Part shown: positions 7,267-9,844 of the stretch, piece by piece
How positions within the stretch are numbered: position 1 is the stretch's first letter
Layout: each line of letters starts with the position of its first letter
Assembly (NCBI GenBank): GCA_900757485.1
Contig: CAAEOA010000014.1
Location: 1 to 9,844 of the forward strand
Reading direction: 5' to 3'
DNA from: Oscillospiraceae bacterium
GTDB lineage: Bacteria; Bacillota; Clostridia; Oscillospirales; Ruminococcaceae
DNA: 9,844 bases
Translations under genes and position numbers: made by a program
The notes under the pieces: generated by a model
Database searches by the model: none
The model's input: only the letters and a program-made list of their open reading frames with translations
Told to the model about the DNA's origin: nothing

Positions 7267-8307
7267 ATGAAAAAAGTGCAAACTTGTGAATCACTGGTGC
7301 TGACCGGTACTGATTGGGTATCGTTGCGTTATCACCATATTCTTGAAGACACAGCAGAGGTCATGATCGAAGATTTTTCCGGTATTACTAACCCTGTATT
7401 TGCGGAGTGTATGTTTGATGGGGTGTCCCGCCGGATATTTGTGGCAGGTCGGGATTATGAATTAGATGGTCTTCATGGACGTATCCGCCGTACTCCTCAT
7501 TCTGCCATTCGGGATTACACCGAAAATGTATTCTATGGGCAGGAAACCTTTAATCATGAACCGTATAACGGTCGGTGGGGCAGCTATCCTTTCATGGTTT
7601 ACATTAGTTATATCTATGAGGATGGGTACAACCAGCGAGTTGAGGATGATGCTCGGAGCATCACCTGCGCTTTGTCACCTGCAAGACCGGAACGAACGCT
7701 GCATCGACTGTGCAGCGGCGAAGAAATAACCTACATGGTCTATGGTGACAGTATCTCCGCCGGCTGCGAAGCGTTGTATGAAAAAGATACCTATTTTGCT
7801 CGGTTTGCCGATCGGTTGCAGCGAGTGACAGGCGGTACGGTTCATCTAAGCAACGAGAGCATTGGCGGAGAAACCTCTCGGGAGGGAGTCGCACGCTTTG
7901 CAGCGGCATTAGAAAAGCATTGTCCCTCTTTGGTAAGTATTGCTTACGGCATGAATGACATGTGTGTTAAGAGCGATCGACCTGCTGATCTAACAGTGGA
8001 GCAATATCTGGCAAATATTCAGACAATGTTGAATATGGCTCGCAGTCTAGAGGCTGAGGTCATCCTCATCACTAACTGTCTGCCGAATCCTCGCTGGTGC
8101 TATACCAGTTCTAATCATAAGGCTTATGCAGCGGGATTACGGACATTAGCACAGAAGGAAAAAGTGCCGTTGGCAGATGTGCAGGCTTTATGGGAACGGG
8201 AACTGGCTCATGGCAAACGCTTGTGTGACTTGCTGCTTAACGACGTCAATCACCCTACCTCTTACGGTCATTATCTTTATGCGGCTATGCTGGAAACTTT
8301 GATCTGA
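7267..8307 (+). CDS. SGNH/GDSL-family hydrolase, probable intracellular carbohydrate esterase
   Basis: 346 residues, ATG 7267 with AAAAGGAG (7248-7255) 11 bases upstream. The C-terminal half carries the SGNH blocks: GDSIS at 160-164 (nucleophile S162), SIGG at 198-201 (oxyanion glycine), GMND at 228-231 (oxyanion N230) and DVNH at 326-329 (D326 and H329 completing the triad). All four are intact, so an active esterase is expected. Residues 1-150 form a separate N-terminal region with beta-strand-like segments (EVMIEDFSG, RIFVAGRDYEL, YPFMVYISYIYEDG), perhaps an accessory or binding domain. There is no signal peptide, so it should act in the cytoplasm. Being last in a sugar-import operon, it plausibly removes acetyl or other acyl groups from imported oligosaccharides; this role is inference. 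The family is secure, the substrate unknown. The region 8308 onward holds its terminator. Confidence 0.92.
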   Translation: MKKVQTCESLVLTGTDWVSLRYHHILEDTAEVMIEDFSGITNPVFAECMFDGVSRRIFVAGRDYELDGLHGRIRRTPHSAIRDYTENVFYGQETFNHEPYNGRWGSYPFMVYISYIYEDGYNQRVEDDARSITCALSPARPERTLHRLCSGEEITYMVYGDSISAGCEALYEKDTYFARFADRLQRVTGGTVHLSNESIGGETSREGVARFAAALEKHCPSLVSIAYGMNDMCVKSDRPADLTVEQYLANIQTMLNMARSLEAEVILITNCLPNPRWCYTSSNHKAYAAGLRTLAQKEKVPLADVQALWERELAHGKRLCDLLLNDVNHPTSYGHYLYAAMLETLI

Positions 8308-8455
8308 AGCAAGTCATGTTTGTTGTCGGCTATAGCTGTGTGTTAGCTTTTCCCGTTTCATATATGATGTGAAGCTGTGAGGATAGGCATAATTGAAATA
8401 TAGTTAATAAAGTGTACAAGTAAATTATTCGAGGGTTAATACCTGCGTAAAAGAG
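8308..8455. other. Convergent intergenic spacer without recognisable genes
   Basis: AT-rich stretch between the esterase stop and the first terminator hairpin. It has no ORF of useful length with a ribosome binding site. A small palindrome GCTATAGC occurs near 8331, and there are AT-rich runs at 8385-8430. No convincing promoter, RNA gene or repeat was found. Confidence 0.6.
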
Positions 8456-8485
8456 TCCGCCGGCTACGCCGGCGGATATTTATTG
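8456..8485 (+). terminator. Rho-independent terminator of the plus-strand operon
   Basis: A perfect 9-bp GC-rich stem, TCCGCCGGC (8456-8464) pairing with GCCGGCGGA (8468-8476), with a TAC loop, is followed by TATTTATT (8477-8484). The T-run is interrupted, so its strength is moderate. Read on the minus strand the same hairpin is followed by CTCTTTT, so it could also act as a backup terminator for the convergent gene. Confidence 0.75.
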
Positions 8486-8489
8486 TATA

Positions 8490-8518
8490 TAGAAAAACCG
8501 CGCGATAGTCGCGCGGTT
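8490..8518 (-). terminator. Rho-independent terminator of the minus-strand Gfo/Idh/MocA gene
   Basis: A perfect 10-bp stem, AACCGCGCGA (8496-8505) pairing with TCGCGCGGTT (8509-8518), with a three-base loop. Read on the minus strand, five T (complement of 8493-8497, two of them in the stem) followed by CTATATA come right after it: a classic intrinsic terminator. It lies about 65 bases beyond the stop codon at 8584. On the plus strand it is followed by CAAAAG, so it does not look like a plus-strand terminator. Confidence 0.85.
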
Positions 8519-8583
8519 CAAAAGAGCTTAAACAATGAACAAGAAAGAAAAACACATTAAGCAGGTTATAAGTTGAAAGGTAA

Positions 8584-9840
8584 TCAATATTTTAACCCTG
8601 CTTCCTGCCATTCTTCTTCAGCATGAGCAAAGTCCTCATCGGTAGGCATATAATCAGGATGACTGCAACACGGCATGGTCGTTTGTCCATTCTCATCCGG
8701 GAACGGAGACTCATGATCATTCTCCCACTGTTTCCGTTCCTCTTCATTAGTGAAATCAGGAATAATATATTCTGTTCCACCATTCTGAGAACTGCGCAAA
8801 GCCATAATAGCGGCAGCCGACAAGCTTACCGACCGATATACATTGAAAAAGGGTTCTACATCTTCTGTCAAATACTTGACAAAGTGATAACATACCCAAT
8901 AATCGCCGCCTCCATGACCGGTTTTTGCTGCCAGCTCATTTAGCTGTTCATTATCGTACCATTTGGCATCCCTAGTGGAAACTTCTTCCTCGCCTTCCGG
9001 GATGTTCCAACTATTGTACTGCACACGCACTTGTTCCAAGGATCCGCGGACATTTTCCATATTGCCCTTTTCTCCGCAAATACGATACCAGTTACCATGA
9101 CCTCCCCACGCAGCACAACCGGTCACGCGAGCCAGAGATCCATCTTCCATCTCGCATAGAATAATGGAGAGCAAATCACCCACTCTGCAGGCAGTCCCCT
9201 TTAAAGTTTCAGGAGCAAATACACTCTTACAATTCACTTTTTTGGGAGTGTTTCCGGTTATGTGCAACACCGGAGCTAACGCATGAGTGATATAATAGGG
9301 ACGAGGTAGCCAGTTGCGCCAATGCAGTTTTCCGGGAGACAACATATTTTTGTCGTGAACGGTAACCGGATGATTGTATTCACCCTCGCAATATAGTGCG
9401 CGCCCCATTTTGCCGCTATCATAAATACGCTTCATTTCCAGATTGCAAGAGAAGAAAGGATAATTCTCTGCCAACATATATTTACAGCCTGTACGTTCCA
9501 CAGTACGACATAGTTCTACGCACTCCGCCATAGTTAAAGCAGGGGTGCATTCACTGAGCACATGGATTCCTTTCTCCATTGCTTTAATCGCATAAGGAAC
9601 GTGTTCAAAGAAATAATTAGCCAGCATTACAGCATCAAACAGCCCGCTATTAATGAATTCATCAAAGTTGTCAAACACTTTAACATCTTCTGTAATAAAT
9701 TTCTGTACGCCATCCAAAGATTTTGGGTTGCTCTCGCAGATAGCGGTAACACGCGCTCCTTCTACATATCCAAAGTTTTCAATATAGGATCCGCCGCGAA
9801 GAGTTCCCATAACGCCAATACGTATTTCTTTTGTATTCAT
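8584..9840 (-). CDS. Gfo/Idh/MocA-fold protein, GH109-like (possible NAD-dependent glycosidase)
   Basis: 418 residues on the minus strand, start ATG at 9840. The ribosome binding site falls outside the window, so the start is not fully proven, but the dinucleotide-binding motif begins right after it (IRIGVMGTLRGG, 7-17). The N-terminal half is a Rossmann domain. The motif that is EKP in sugar dehydrogenases reads ECTP (97-100), so the catalytic lysine is absent. From memory, GH109 alpha-N-acetylgalactosaminidases also lack it and carry a Tyr-x-x-His pair in YPTHG. Here YITH (183-186) keeps that spacing, and ENYPF (125-129), GEYNHP (153-158) and GHGGGDYW (308-315) also resemble that group. Such enzymes use tightly bound NAD in an oxidation-elimination cycle. 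No signal peptide is seen, so it is probably cytoplasmic. It converges on the transport operon and is separately transcribed. An ordinary oxidoreductase remains possible. Confidence 0.85.
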   Translation of the reverse strand: MNTKEIRIGVMGTLRGGSYIENFGYVEGARVTAICESNPKSLDGVQKFITEDVKVFDNFDEFINSGLFDAVMLANYFFEHVPYAIKAMEKGIHVLSECTPALTMAECVELCRTVERTGCKYMLAENYPFFSCNLEMKRIYDSGKMGRALYCEGEYNHPVTVHDKNMLSPGKLHWRNWLPRPYYITHALAPVLHITGNTPKKVNCKSVFAPETLKGTACRVGDLLSIILCEMEDGSLARVTGCAAWGGHGNWYRICGEKGNMENVRGSLEQVRVQYNSWNIPEGEEEVSTRDAKWYDNEQLNELAAKTGHGGGDYWVCYHFVKYLTEDVEPFFNVYRSVSLSAAAIMALRSSQNGGTEYIIPDFTNEEERKQWENDHESPFPDENGQTTMPCCSHPDYMPTDEDFAHAEEEWQEAGLKY

Positions 9841-9844
9841 AAAA

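Noticed and set aside
8330..8338. Short palindrome GCTATAGC as a possible operator
   Set aside because: Eight bases, single copy, downstream of a gene and not near any start; expected by chance.
8393..8425. Promoter-like AT-rich stretch (TTGAAA followed by TACAAG or TATAAT-like bases)
   Set aside because: The -10 match is poor on the plus strand, spacing is wrong on the minus strand, and only terminators and a convergent gene lie downstream.
8533..8574. 13-codon frame starting ATG AAC AAG in the intergenic region
   Set aside because: It lies beyond both terminators with only a weak AAAGAG upstream, and no promoter is seen.
8623..8943. 106-codon plus-strand frame opposite the GH109-like gene
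   Set aside because: The minus-strand protein has clear family motifs over the same bases; this frame has no ribosome binding site and looks like a shadow.
1..9844. CRISPR arrays, tRNA or rRNA genes, insertion sequences and attachment sites
   Set aside because: No repeated spacer pattern, cloverleaf-like segment, transposase motif or long direct or inverted repeat was seen by eye.

Overview
The window looks like a chromosomal carbohydrate-utilisation locus of a Gram-positive bacterium of the phylum Bacillota, most likely a gut-type Clostridia (Oscillospiraceae/Lachnospiraceae-like). This is inferred from near-consensus Shine-Dalgarno sites before almost every gene, TTG and GTG starts, a lipoprotein signal peptide, tight operon packing and the gene families present. 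No rRNA or other marker gene fixes the species.

Positions 1-8307 hold one plus-strand operon whose beginning lies outside the window. In order it contains: the 3' end of a MalG-type sugar ABC permease (2-697); a membrane protein with a signal peptide, an NHL-type propeller, a TPR pair and a Yip1-like membrane domain (712-2817); a large DUF5696-like lipoprotein with a probable glycosidase-type barrel (2832-5348); a MalF-type permease (5345-6265); a second MalG-type permease (6282-7211); an 11-codon mini-ORF with its own ribosome binding site (7225-7260); and an intracellular SGNH/GDSL esterase (7267-8307). Gaps between the larger genes are 14-55 bases, or the genes overlap by 4 bases (ATGA), so co-transcription and partly coupled translation are likely. 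No internal promoter is evident.

Positions 8308-8583 are a convergent intergenic region with two strong hairpins that serve as back-to-back terminators. Positions 8584-9840 (minus strand) encode a Gfo/Idh/MocA-fold protein. It lacks the usual catalytic lysine and resembles the NAD-dependent glycosidase family GH109 more than ordinary sugar dehydrogenases.

Working model (inference): the lipoprotein and the propeller/TPR membrane protein act at the outer face of the membrane on a glycan. The two permease sets import the released sugars, with a solute-binding protein and an ATPase encoded elsewhere. The cytoplasmic esterase and possibly the GH109-like enzyme then process the imported, probably acylated, oligosaccharide. 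The best candidate for an undescribed system is the propeller-TPR-Yip1 protein plus DUF5696 lipoprotein module placed between two transporter parts.
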